From Muribaculaceae bacterium (GTDB lineage Bacteria > Bacteroidota > Bacteroidia > Bacteroidales > Muribaculaceae), in assembly GCA_022508985.1 (NCBI GenBank), contig JAFLUA010000001.1, positions 186,001 to 250,000 of the forward strand: DNA of 64,000 nucleotides, in the 5' to 3' direction. Numbering within the stretch: the stretch's first letter is position 1; each line of letters starts with the position of its first letter. This document shows positions 36,640 to 45,568 of the stretch, piece by piece. The notes under the pieces are model-generated. The model was given only the letters and a program-made list of their open reading frames with translations, was not told the DNA's origin and did not search any database. The translations under genes and the position numbers were made by a program.

Positions 36640-37011
36640 TTAATGTTGGCTTTCGCAGAATTCTGTATAAGCGGCCTTATCCATGAGGTCGTCGAGCTCT
36701 GACGGATTACTGATTTTTACTTTTATAATCCAAGCATCGAGAGGCGCGTTATTAATAAGTTTTGGATTATCGGCCAATTCTTCGTTTATTTCAACGACTT
36801 CGCCTGAAACGGGCGAGAAAAGGTCGGATGCTGCTTTGCGACTTTCAACAGCACCAAATTCTTCACCGGCAACAACTTCGTCGCCTTCTTCGGGCATATC
36901 AACATAGGTAACAGCGCCAAGTTGCTTTGCTGCGTATTCAGAGATTCCTACAAAACCGGTGTCACCATCAACTTTGATGTATTCGTGAGAAGGAAGATAA
37001 TAGATTTTCAT
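36640..37011 (-). CDS. gcvH: Glycine cleavage system H protein
   Basis: Lipoyl carrier protein shuttling the aminomethyl intermediate between P, T and L proteins. 123 residues, standard. The lipoylated Lys is K59 in the motif VESRKAASDLFSP. It sits between the LplA-GcvT fusion (22 nt upstream) and gcvPA (6 nt downstream). The neighbouring ligase domain is the obvious candidate to modify K59. Confidence 0.96.
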   Translation of the reverse strand: MKIYYLPSHEYIKVDGDTGFVGISEYAAKQLGAVTYVDMPEEGDEVVAGEEFGAVESRKAASDLFSPVSGEVVEINEELADNPKLINNAPLDAWIIKVKISNPSELDDLMDKAAYTEFCESQH

Positions 37012-37033
37012 GTTGTTATTTTTGTTTATGAGG

Positions 37034-39139
37034 TTATTTTTTGTAATTGGGAGTATAAAAGCGTTTCTTTATCACCACGGCGGGAGTGGTTTTACGACGG
37101 ATTCTAACTTCTACTTTGGAGTCGAGTGCGCTATATTTTGCATCGACCAAAGCCATAGCTATATTTTTGCCGAGAGTTAGAGAGTTATATCCTGTTGTGA
37201 TGTATCCAATGACGTTAGCATCGTTGTCGAGCACTTCAAAACCATGACGAGCTGTAGCCCCTCCGTCGAGTTGCAAGCCAACGAGTTTTCGTTTTAGACC
37301 TTCTGCCTTTTGAATTTTTAATGCATCACTACCGATAAAGCCATTTGGTTTGTCCAGTTTTACAAACATACCTAAGCCCGCTTCTAAAGGGGTGATGTCG
37401 TCGGTTAATTCATCGCCATATAGTGGCAATCCGGCTTCGAAGCGCAAGGTGTCGCGGCAACCGAGACCACAAGGCGGAACGCCTCCTGCCATCAATTTAT
37501 CCCACATATCGACAATGGCCTCCGGCTTTGCATATATCTCGAAACCGTCTTCACCGGTGTATCCTGTACGGCTTACTATTGTACCGTCGTCCAGCGTTTT
37601 GAAAGTGTAGAAGGAAAGATCGGATCCATCGATGCCCAGAAGCGATTTCATCATTTGTTCACTATCGGGGCCCTGTAAAGCAAGTTGACCAAAATCAACA
37701 CATCTATCGCTAATGTTGACGTCGAACGATGCCGACCGGGCGTTTATCCACGCCAGGTCTTTGTCGATATTGGCGGCATTGATTACAAGCATATAGCTGT
37801 TGGCATTTTTGCGGTAAACGAGTAAGTCGTCAACAACACCACCATTCTCGTTGCACATCATGCCGTATAGTGCTTGACCGTCGTGCATGGTGCTAACGTC
37901 GCCCGTAAAAATATGGTTTACATACGAAGTCGCTTCCGGCCCGTCGATATCTACTTCGCCCATGTGTGATACGTCGAAGACTCCGACATGAGTGCGCACG
38001 GCAGTATGTTCGGCATCGAGTCCTTCGTATTCAATAGGCATATCATAACCGGCAAACGGTGCCATTTGAGCTCCTGCCTGACAGTGACGGCTGTGTAGAC
38101 AGGTTTTCTTTGTTTCTTGCATGGTATTATTTGGTTTTACTAATATGTTTATCAAGTCGTTTTTAGAGAGCCCGGCAATAATTTTGCTTGTGTCTATGTT
38201 GGCTAAAGCAATCTCGATATCTTCTTTGGTATACCGAATCCCTTTTAACTTTGAAATAAGCGTCGATTCCATATCGGCAAGCACGAAAAAATCGCCGGAA
38301 ATATTCAGCGCCGAGATCTGTCGTTTGCCATCAAGAATAATGGTAATATCCAACTCGCCAACGCCATCGATGTGCTTTGAAATTTCGATATCGGCTTTGT
38401 TGTCAGCTTTTATATTGTGTCGGCGGTGATGATCGTTGAAATAATCGGGTTTATAATACGACATTTCGATAGCTTCGATATCGGATATCTGGTCGGCTGT
38501 CAATACTAAATTGTCGCCTTGTGTTACGAAATCGGTGGCATAGGCCCCAAATTCCTCTATGGAAAGCTTGAGGCCTTCGGCTTTTAAGCTTGTGATACGC
38601 GATTGAACCGATTTTACCGCCTTTGACTCCAACTTAGCGCGAGAAGGTGTTATAGCGCGGCTCATACGCTCATTGTCGATGTCGCAAAGCATTGTGCCAT
38701 GGACAATTGAGCGACCCGGAATATGGTAAAACGCATTTCCTGATACTTTTTTTTCATCAATGACAATATCGTTACGACCGGTAGCGATGGCGTTGAAACC
38801 GAGTGACGAAAGCATAGCCGCTATCATAGTAGTGTAGCGGCTAAATGTCGATGCCACCTCATCGCTTGGAGTTATATAGGAGAACATCCAATTATTCATG
38901 TCGGCATATACAGCGCCCCCACCACTTTTTCGGCGAACAATATCAATGTCTTCGGCACGACAATAGGCAATGTCGACTTCTTTATCTATTTCTTGATTGC
39001 GCCCGCATATAACCGTTGGGGCAACCCTCCACGCAAAAAAGTAATCGCCCGGCGGCAATTTTTTGGCGGCGTATTCCTCCATGGCGAGGTAGAAGGCGAG
39101 CCTCCGTGGTGTGTTGTCGGGCAATATTAAGTTTTTCAT
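37034..39139 (-). CDS. Fusion of lipoate-protein ligase A and glycine cleavage T protein (aminomethyltransferase)
   Basis: 701 residues from the ATG at 39139 (MKNLILPDNTPRRLAF). Residues about 1-335 are a complete lipoate-protein ligase: RRKSGGGAVYADMNNW, the catalytic-Lys motif DEKKVSGNAFYH, and a C-terminal accessory domain of about 90 residues. Residues about 340-701 are a complete GcvT: AGAQMAPFAGYDMPIEYEGL, ALQGPDSEQ, RTGYTGEDGFEIY and CRDTLRFEAGLPLYGDEL. The linker KPNNT joins them without a stop, and a Met (codon 38122-38120) sits where a free GcvT would start, so internal initiation is possible. An upstream in-frame ATG at 39193 was rejected since it lies at the -33 region. First gene of the glycine cleavage operon. 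Confidence 0.9.
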   Translation of the reverse strand: MKNLILPDNTPRRLAFYLAMEEYAAKKLPPGDYFFAWRVAPTVICGRNQEIDKEVDIAYCRAEDIDIVRRKSGGGAVYADMNNWMFSYITPSDEVASTFSRYTTMIAAMLSSLGFNAIATGRNDIVIDEKKVSGNAFYHIPGRSIVHGTMLCDIDNERMSRAITPSRAKLESKAVKSVQSRITSLKAEGLKLSIEEFGAYATDFVTQGDNLVLTADQISDIEAIEMSYYKPDYFNDHHRRHNIKADNKADIEISKHIDGVGELDITIILDGKRQISALNISGDFFVLADMESTLISKLKGIRYTKEDIEIALANIDTSKIIAGLSKNDLINILVKPNNTMQETKKTCLHSRHCQAGAQMAPFAGYDMPIEYEGLDAEHTAVRTHVGVFDVSHMGEVDIDGPEATSYVNHIFTGDVSTMHDGQALYGMMCNENGGVVDDLLVYRKNANSYMLVINAANIDKDLAWINARSASFDVNISDRCVDFGQLALQGPDSEQMMKSLLGIDGSDLSFYTFKTLDDGTIVSRTGYTGEDGFEIYAKPEAIVDMWDKLMAGGVPPCGLGCRDTLRFEAGLPLYGDELTDDITPLEAGLGMFVKLDKPNGFIGSDALKIQKAEGLKRKLVGLQLDGGATARHGFEVLDNDANVIGYITTGYNSLTLGKNIAMALVDAKYSALDSKVEVRIRRKTTPAVVIKKRFYTPNYKK

Positions 39140-39162
39140 CGGTGGTAAACAGATTTGGAATT

Positions 39163-39194
39163 CAAAAGTAAGAATAAACTTTTGTTTATGCAAT
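39163..39194 (-). promoter_or_regulatory. Candidate promoter of the glycine cleavage operon
   Basis: Minus strand -7 box TACTTTTG (39170-39163), preceded after 20 nt by an imperfect -33 ATTG (39194-39191). The leader would be under 20 nt, leaving no room for a glycine riboswitch. Confidence 0.6.
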
Positions 39195-39344
39195 TATTCA
39201 AGCGAAAACTGAATACTTGTTCTGTGTAGAAAAATATTTTGTAAAAATAATTGTAAAAATTTTTGCATAAATACTTCCTTTGTTGTTAAATTCGCAGTGT
39301 CAAACGTAAAACTACACCAAAATAACGAACATAAAGTTTATATT

Positions 39345-39896
39345 ATGATATTTAATTTCCGTATAGTTTCTGACGAAGTCGACAATTTTAAGCGTGAAAT
39401 ACAGATAGACTCGACAGCAACGTTTCTCGATCTTAAGAAAGCGATATGCAATAGTGTAGGATTTGATGCCATGCAGATGAGCTCATTCTTCCTGTGTGAT
39501 CGCAATTGGGAAAAAGAGAAAGAAATCACATATGAAGATATGGGCGTCGATGCCGATCAAGAAGTGTGGCTGATGGATGAATCGGTGCTATCTGATTTTA
39601 TCGAAGACGAAGGTCAGAAGTTGTTGTATGTATTTGATTACCTAACAGATAGGATGTTTTTCATTGAAATGACGCAGCTCGTGCCGGGTCGTTCGTTAAA
39701 AGACCCGCTGTGTACACTCTCTTTAGGTATAGCTCCACCCGAAACAATCGACATTGAGGAGTTTGAAGCAAAAGTTGAAGCAAAACGCTCGTCGAATGTG
39801 ATGTCGGATCTCGACGAAGACTTTTATGGTGAAGACGGCTATAATGAAGATGAGTTTGACACACAAGGCTTTGATGAAATGACATTCGATGACTGA
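39345..39896 (+). CDS. pRiA4b ORF-3-like protein
   Basis: 183 residues from the ATG at 39345 (MIFNFRIVSDEVDNFKREIQI), which is where the recognisable domain begins; an upstream in-frame start adds 16 residues with no family similarity. The start resembles the plasmid pRiA4b ORF-3-like family (sometimes labelled an IS1096 passenger, TnpR family), for example DATFLDLKKAICNSVGF and SSFFLCDRNWEKEKEI. The C-terminal 45 residues are highly acidic. Function unknown; despite the family name no transposon is present. cls begins 11 nt after its stop. Confidence 0.75.
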   Translation: MIFNFRIVSDEVDNFKREIQIDSTATFLDLKKAICNSVGFDAMQMSSFFLCDRNWEKEKEITYEDMGVDADQEVWLMDESVLSDFIEDEGQKLLYVFDYLTDRMFFIEMTQLVPGRSLKDPLCTLSLGIAPPETIDIEEFEAKVEAKRSSNVMSDLDEDFYGEDGYNEDEFDTQGFDEMTFDD

Positions 39897-39907
39897 TATA
39901 TAGAACA

Positions 39908-41371
39908 ATGCTTGATGCACTCGCAAATGTGTTTGCCGGGAACTGGATAATTTCAGTTTTGGCTTTTATTGCGGTTGCATCGACAGCTATAATAATAGTA
40001 ATAATTCTTTCGGAGAACAGAAACCCCGTAAAGTCGTTGGCTTGGGTTACTGTTCTCTTGTTATTTCCAGTAGTCGGGATTATTTTATACCTCTTTTTCG
40101 GGCGTAGTTTTAAGAATACACGAATGATTTCGCGACGTTCGCGACGCAAGTTGCGCCGAAAAGAGAAGACCGGCTATGTCGACGCGCATCTGTTAGGGCT
40201 TGACGATAGTTCTGTACAGCAAATCAATATGGGCCGCTCACTCGCCGGAGCTCAGTTATATGTGGCGAATACGGTGGAAGTCTTTACTTGTGGCAAGGAG
40301 AAGTTTGACTCATTGATTAACGATCTACAAAGTGCTGAAAAGTATATTAATATACAATATTATATATTTGAAGATGATGAAATCGGCTCGCAAGTCGCTG
40401 ATATTTTGATAGATAAAGCGCGCTCAGGTGTCACGGTGCGATTGATGTACGATCATGTTGGTTCTTTTGGGGTTAAGTCGCGATTTTTTAAGCGCTTGCG
40501 AAGTGAGGGAATTCAAGCCTATCCATTCTTTAGGGTTACGTTCCCACAATTGGCAACGCGCATTAATTGGCGAAACCACCGCAAAATGTGTATAGTCGAT
40601 GGTAAAATAGGTTATCTCGGAGGGATGAACGTAGCCGATAGGTATATCACCGGAGGCCGTAATTTTGCAAAATGGCGAGATACTCATGTTAGAGTTACCG
40701 GCGATATTGTTTCGGCTTTGCAGTATTCGTTTGCAGTCGATTGGAATTTTATGGGCGGTGCTCTTATCGAAGATGACAAGATAGAAAATATAGAAGTCCC
40801 GGTTACAGAAAGGGCCGTGTCGAATGTTGGGGCGCAGTTACTAACATCAGGCCCATTATCTAAATGGCCAAATATCGGATTGGCTTTTCACAAAGCAATA
40901 TCGAATGCCAAAAGGCGAGTATATATCCAAACACCATATTTTCTGCCAACTGAGGCCTTGCTTAAGACCTTACAGTCGGCAGCATTGTCGCATGTAGATG
41001 TACGTATTATGATGCCTCGATATAGCGATTCGGCAATGTTAAGTCATGCGTCGGCATCATATATTAATGAGTGTCTTGAAGCCGGAATAAAGTTTTATTT
41101 CTATACAGCTGGTATGCTACATTCAAAGATGATGATAGTAGACGATGAATTAGTTACAATAGGGTCAACGAACTTTGATTTCCGTAGCTTTGAATGTAAT
41201 TTCGAATCAAATCTATTTTTCTATAGCAAAGAACTTACAGCCCGTATGCTAAGCGTATTTAAATCCGATCAAGCTTGTTGCGACCGAGTAGATGCATCGC
41301 AGTGGCGCCGCCGGCCATTTGCTGTCAAAGTAGCAGAATCGGTTCTCAGACTCCTCAGCCCGGTTCTCTAA
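39908..41371 (+). CDS. cls: Cardiolipin synthase, phospholipase D family
   Basis: Condenses phosphatidylglycerol (or PG plus PE) to cardiolipin at the inner membrane. 487 residues. Two N-terminal transmembrane segments (WIISVLAFIAVASTAIIIVII and VTVLLLFPVVGIILYLFFG), then two HKD catalytic motifs: NHRKMCIVDGKIGYLGGMN and LHSKMMIVDDELVTIGSTNFD. Probably cotranscribed with the small acidic pRiA4b-like gene upstream. Confidence 0.93.
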   Translation: MLDALANVFAGNWIISVLAFIAVASTAIIIVIILSENRNPVKSLAWVTVLLLFPVVGIILYLFFGRSFKNTRMISRRSRRKLRRKEKTGYVDAHLLGLDDSSVQQINMGRSLAGAQLYVANTVEVFTCGKEKFDSLINDLQSAEKYINIQYYIFEDDEIGSQVADILIDKARSGVTVRLMYDHVGSFGVKSRFFKRLRSEGIQAYPFFRVTFPQLATRINWRNHRKMCIVDGKIGYLGGMNVADRYITGGRNFAKWRDTHVRVTGDIVSALQYSFAVDWNFMGGALIEDDKIENIEVPVTERAVSNVGAQLLTSGPLSKWPNIGLAFHKAISNAKRRVYIQTPYFLPTEALLKTLQSAALSHVDVRIMMPRYSDSAMLSHASASYINECLEAGIKFYFYTAGMLHSKMMIVDDELVTIGSTNFDFRSFECNFESNLFFYSKELTARMLSVFKSDQACCDRVDASQWRRRPFAVKVAESVLRLLSPVL

Positions 41372-41504
41372 TCGGTAATGACGTCAATGATGCCATTGCA
41401 ATGCCGTTGATGCCGTAAAGTGCAATTTGCCAATGTATTAGATGTTAAATTGGAGCGCCAATAAAGGCTTGTTGAAAGTAGGGAAACAAAAAAATAGGAA
41501 AAAA

Positions 41505-41536
41505 TTTGGTGAGTTCACAAAAAGTGTCTAACTTTG
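41505..41536 (+). promoter_or_regulatory. Promoter of the tRNA-Gly/tRNA-Leu cluster
   Basis: TTTG (41505-41508), 20-nt spacer, TAACTTTG (41529-41536), 26 nt before the first tRNA. Confidence 0.82.
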
Positions 41537-41562
41537 CAGGGCAATTGCGAAAGCACCACTAT

Positions 41563-41635
<73 letters not shown>

Positions 41636-41661
41636 CAACAAGAGATCTTTTATATACGTAT

Positions 41662-41734
<73 letters not shown>

Positions 41735-41772
41735 CAACAACCCCTTGCTGCCATATGGCAGTCGTCCAACAT

Positions 41773-41856
41773 GTCCGGGTGGTGGAATTGGTAGACACGC
41801 TACTTTGAGGGGGTAGTGGCCGTAGGGCTGTGTGAGTTCGAATCTCATCTCGGACA
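41773..41856 (+). tRNA. tRNA-Leu (anticodon GAG)
   Basis: Acceptor GTCCGGG with CTCGGAC, discriminator A, anticodon loop TTTGAGG (anticodon GAG), long variable arm as expected for Leu, T loop TTCGAAT. CCA not encoded. Confidence 0.93.
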
Positions 41857-41903
41857 CTTCAAATCGCAAATGACCAACTGGTTGTTTGCGATTTCTTCAT
41901 ATC

Positions 41904-42377
41904 ATGGAATCAGGCTCATTTTATTATAAGGCACCGTGCGGTATTCTTAGTCTTAAAATTGAGAATGCCCACCTAATAATGTGCAAATGGGATGATAATA
42001 TTGCAGGACTTATGCATATTAATGGCAAACTAAGAAGAGTTCTCGATGCCTATTTTAAGACTGGCAAGTTGGATTATGATTTTCCAATAGAGTTACGAGG
42101 TAGCGAATTTCAGAAGGCTGTGTGGGAAAAGACAAAGACAGTGGTTCCCGGCGCTACGATGTCGTATTCGCAATTAGCAGCGCTATGCGGATGCCCTAAG
42201 GCTTCGCGTGCTGTCGCCGGAGCCTTGCATCGTAATCCGGTATGTATATTTATCCCATGTCATCGCATCATTGGCGCCAATGGGAGTCTTACAGGCTATG
42301 CCGGAGGCTTAGATAAAAAATCTTTTTTGCTTGAGCTTGAAGGTGCTACGAAAAATCTTCTTCACTGCTCATATTAA
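41904..42377 (+). CDS. ogt: Methylated-DNA--protein-cysteine methyltransferase
   Basis: Removes alkyl groups from O6-alkylguanine in a suicide reaction. 157 residues from the ATG at 41904 (MESGSFYYKAPCGILSL); an in-frame ATG 18 nt upstream is possible but closer to the tRNA. The acceptor Cys is in IFIPCHRIIG, with the helix-turn-helix segment MSYSQLAALCGCPKASRAVAGALHRNP before it. The 3' end overlaps the convergent helicase gene by 32 nt. Confidence 0.93.
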   Translation: MESGSFYYKAPCGILSLKIENAHLIMCKWDDNIAGLMHINGKLRRVLDAYFKTGKLDYDFPIELRGSEFQKAVWEKTKTVVPGATMSYSQLAALCGCPKASRAVAGALHRNPVCIFIPCHRIIGANGSLTGYAGGLDKKSFLLELEGATKNLLHCSY

Positions 42378-44853
42378 GCATCTCAGCATTAATAGCAACA
42401 GCCATTTCTTTGCGAGAGAGAGGTGAAAAGTGATTTAGCACCGATTGTAGCACCACATCGGCTTGTTGACTCATACCTACGGCAAGTCTCTTTTTTGCTC
42501 TTGAAAAAGCTACATAAAGTAAGCGAGCATGGTCGTCGACACGGCTGTGCTTTGATGTCGCGTCCAATATCACAACATTATCGGCTTCAAGGCCTTTAGC
42601 CTTATGAACGGTCATTACCGAGAGGCGTTCACGTATTATGCCGTTGGCAAATAAATCGGATTCGTGGTATGTGAGAAGGTCGTATAGGTGGTGTGATAGC
42701 TGCTCACGTAGGTTGGGCTCGTCGTCGGTATCAACTATATAATCGTCGATTAGTTTAAGGATATATTCAAGACGGTCAATGCGATTTATAGCTCCAATTT
42801 TTATGAAAAAATCATGAGCAGACGAAATAGCTTCTGATAGGCATCCTTCTTGTGAATACAATTCTTTTCGGCATTGCTGATAGAATTCTCCATAATATTT
42901 GGCAAAGCGAAGCGATGCACGAGTTATTGCCGCGTCTGATTTTATTTGCTCAATACCAGGAATTTTTATCGCTATATGAGGTATAAATTCACATAGCAAC
43001 AATGCAGTGGCTGCAACGTCGTCGCTTGCGTTATGGCTGTTGGTGCCATTAATCTTCAGCGCATCGATAAGATAGCTAAGCCTATGGTTACGTAATTGAG
43101 GGAAAATAAGTTGCGAAAGAGTGAGGGTGTCGATGTGCGGCGCATTTTCTGAAAGATAGCGGGGTATAGACAAGTTGCTGCGTCGCGAAATATTATTTCG
43201 CAATATTGCCAAATCGAATTCAATATTATGCCCGGCGATAACAGCGTCGTAGCCGATATATTCGAAAAATTTAGAGAATGCGGTAGCGGCATCTTCTTTC
43301 GCGACACTGTTATATATTTCATAAATGGGATTAGGAACGCCGTCGGCCAATTCGAGCGGCACTCGTTTTTCGCTGTTTATGAATATTTCAAATTGAGAAC
43401 CTTCAATTATCTTTCCTTTTTGAATCTTAACGGCAGCAATCTGAACGATATCATCGGTAAAAATGTCGATACCTGTAGTTTCGGTGTCGATAACTACAAT
43501 AGTAGAATTCTCATCATTGATAATATGTGAACATTGTTGCAGTATCCCCGGTTTTCCCGGAGCCAAAAGCTCGATCGGTGATATAGCATTTTCGCGTAGC
43601 AGTGCAACGAGTTGCCGAGCTTCGGCAAGAGTTTTGGTTGCATCGGTCTGATATAGCAGCCTTGCCCACGAGTGCCATTGATGAGGCGTTAATACGGCGG
43701 CAAGGTGCGACCACACTGTTTTGAAAGGTATCTGATGAAATACGTCTTGCTTAGATATGTGAAAATGCTTAATACCGAGATGATTAAGGACATACGACAT
43801 ATCGTCGCCTTCACCGTTTGTCCGTACTAATATCATCACATTTTCATCGCTTTGTTCGGCCAACCACCGGCGAGCTGTCGATGCCGCTATAATACGAAGA
43901 TTAGACAACGAGGCCGAGAAGCAGGTTAGCGGTCGGTCGAGATATGACTCGCAGATAGCTGTAGGGAGTAATGATACATCGATATTAAGCCATGAGGCTG
44001 CGATATTATTACACATCTCCACCAAGTATTTTGGCGAGCGATAGTTGCGGTAGAGGTGGATAATATTGCCGGAGCACATGCGCTTTATAGAATCGAGCGC
44101 ACGACCGCCAGCCCCAATGAAATTAAAAATCGCCTGTTGTTCATCGCCAAGGAACATTGCCGTGCGTCCAATGCTATCACAAACACTTTCTATAATAGCG
44201 AGTTGAAGAGGTGTCATATCCTGCACTTCATCGACTTGTACCCAGCTATAAGAAGCCATTTTTAGTGATGATTTATCGGAAAGCAGGGCAGTGTAGGTGC
44301 GAAGAAGTATTTCATCAAAGTCGACAAGTTTATTGTCGGCTTTGAATTGCAAATATCTCTCGTAGCGCTCGTAATCGGTATCGCTTGGTAGAAATTGGGG
44401 GCGTCGTGTCACCCAGTCGGGATGATCGTTTTCACGTTGATAGATATATGCGATTTTTTCTGTGAAGTCTTTAATATCTGATGACTTTCGGAGCCCGAAT
44501 TCCGATGCGAAAAAATCGCGTTGATCGTCTTCATCGAGTATTGTCGTATCTGATGATATTATAGCGTTTTCGTATAGAAAACGTAAACAGAAACGGTGGA
44601 TATTACCTACAAAAAGCCCGTCGGGATGGTGCCCGATATATGTTTCGATGCGTTTTTTCATTTCACGAGCGGCGCGATTGGTAAATGTTACGCATAACAT
44701 TTCACCAAAAGGCACGCCGCACGTGATATTGGCATGAGAAATACGACGAGCAAGAATATGAGTTTTACCACACCCCGGTCCGGCGAGCACTAAAGTAGCG
44801 CCGGTCTGTAGTTCGATAATGGCTTCTTGACTCTTGTCGTTTATTTCTCCCAT
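42346..44853 (-). CDS. UvrD-type SF1 helicase with an inserted DEDDh 3'-5' exonuclease domain
   Basis: 835-residue protein. Residues 1-440 carry N-terminal UvrD/Rep motifs: Walker A LAGPGCGKT (23-31), motif Ia VTFTNRAAREMKKR, Walker B VQVDEVQDM (205-213), GDEQQAIFNFIGA (motif III) and LYRNYRS (motif IV). Residues about 452-620 are a DnaQ-like exonuclease: ExoI VIDTETTG (Asp456, Glu458), ExoII GHNIEFDL (Asp547), ExoIII HNASDD (His607, Asp611). The helicase then resumes with motif V MTVHKAKGLEADNV (747-760) and motif VI LLYVAFSRAKKRL. The exonuclease is thus inserted between the two halves of the motor. It likely unwinds and trims DNA in repair; the substrate is unknown. It starts 9 nt after the SGNH lipoprotein gene, so it shares a transcript with peptidoglycan genes. 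Confidence 0.88.
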   Translation of the reverse strand: MGEINDKSQEAIIELQTGATLVLAGPGCGKTHILARRISHANITCGVPFGEMLCVTFTNRAAREMKKRIETYIGHHPDGLFVGNIHRFCLRFLYENAIISSDTTILDEDDQRDFFASEFGLRKSSDIKDFTEKIAYIYQRENDHPDWVTRRPQFLPSDTDYERYERYLQFKADNKLVDFDEILLRTYTALLSDKSSLKMASYSWVQVDEVQDMTPLQLAIIESVCDSIGRTAMFLGDEQQAIFNFIGAGGRALDSIKRMCSGNIIHLYRNYRSPKYLVEMCNNIAASWLNIDVSLLPTAICESYLDRPLTCFSASLSNLRIIAASTARRWLAEQSDENVMILVRTNGEGDDMSYVLNHLGIKHFHISKQDVFHQIPFKTVWSHLAAVLTPHQWHSWARLLYQTDATKTLAEARQLVALLRENAISPIELLAPGKPGILQQCSHIINDENSTIVVIDTETTGIDIFTDDIVQIAAVKIQKGKIIEGSQFEIFINSEKRVPLELADGVPNPIYEIYNSVAKEDAATAFSKFFEYIGYDAVIAGHNIEFDLAILRNNISRRSNLSIPRYLSENAPHIDTLTLSQLIFPQLRNHRLSYLIDALKINGTNSHNASDDVAATALLLCEFIPHIAIKIPGIEQIKSDAAITRASLRFAKYYGEFYQQCRKELYSQEGCLSEAISSAHDFFIKIGAINRIDRLEYILKLIDDYIVDTDDEPNLREQLSHHLYDLLTYHESDLFANGIIRERLSVMTVHKAKGLEADNVVILDATSKHSRVDDHARLLYVAFSRAKKRLAVGMSQQADVVLQSVLNHFSPLSRKEMAVAINAEMLNMSSEEDFS

Positions 44854-44862
44854 TAATGTTGA

Positions 44863-45567
44863 TTATTCCTCAATATAGGGCATAATCACCTCTTTCCAAA
44901 TGAGGTATCCCGGAGCAAGAAGATGGAGACCATCGTTGGTCAAATCTTTACGCAAGTTTTGCTCATCATCGCAAAAATAGGGATAAAGATTAATCCATGT
45001 GGCCCCTTTTTCGGCAGCCATCGGTTCAAGCAACGTGTTTATGTCGCGAATAACCTGCTCTTTACCAGCCATTTTCTTATAACGGCCAAACGAGTTGTTA
45101 ATCGGTAGCAGCGATTGCAAGTAGAGCTTTGTGGAAGGCGATTCTGTGCGAATTCTATCAACTAAAGCTCCAATAGCAAATGCTATAGAGTCGGGAGTGA
45201 GGTCGTGGCTCACGTCGTTAGCTCCTGTCAAGAGGAAAATCTTAGCCGGTTTACCTTCGAGAATGCTATTAAGACGTAGGTCGATTCCTTCAGCAATATC
45301 GCCGTTTATGCCACGATTGACAACTTTGTTGTTGTCTAACAATTCATGCCATTCACAACCATGGGTAAGACTATTACCCAGCATAACAATCGTGGTGCTA
45401 TCCACTCCAAGTTCTGCAAAGAGAGACGCCCGTTGATAATACAACTCGGTAAATTTTTCAGCCGGAGGCGGTGTCGTTGTCGTTACCTCAGAACTTTGAC
45501 CGCCGCACGATGTCAAACAAGCCGTGGCCACAAGGGCCACGGGAAGTATAAAATTGCGTGTTTTCAT
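44863..45567 (-). CDS. SGNH/GDSL-family lipoprotein hydrolase
   Basis: 234 residues. Lipoprotein signal with lipobox LTSC (Cys21). SGNH esterase blocks: nucleophile Ser in IVMLGNSLTHGCEW, Gly in VNRGINGD, Asn in LLTGANDVSHD, and Asp/His in DGLHLLAPGY. It should be a periplasm-facing esterase or deacetylase. It begins 1 nt after murQ. That position suggests removal of O-acetyl groups from MurNAc or other wall sugars before uptake, but the substrate is inferred from neighbours alone. Confidence 0.83.
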   Translation of the reverse strand: MKTRNFILPVALVATACLTSCGGQSSEVTTTTPPPAEKFTELYYQRASLFAELGVDSTTIVMLGNSLTHGCEWHELLDNNKVVNRGINGDIAEGIDLRLNSILEGKPAKIFLLTGANDVSHDLTPDSIAFAIGALVDRIRTESPSTKLYLQSLLPINNSFGRYKKMAGKEQVIRDINTLLEPMAAEKGATWINLYPYFCDDEQNLRKDLTNDGLHLLAPGYLIWKEVIMPYIEE

Positions 45568-45568
45568 A

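Noticed and set aside
39140-39344. Glycine riboswitch before the glycine cleavage operon
   Set aside because: The candidate promoter leaves a leader under 20 nt, and I could not find a paired aptamer-like structure.
39345-39896. Possible mobile element, because the protein family is sometimes named after IS1096 or plasmid pRiA4b
   Set aside because: No transposase, terminal repeats or target duplication nearby; the gene is packed 11 nt from cls.
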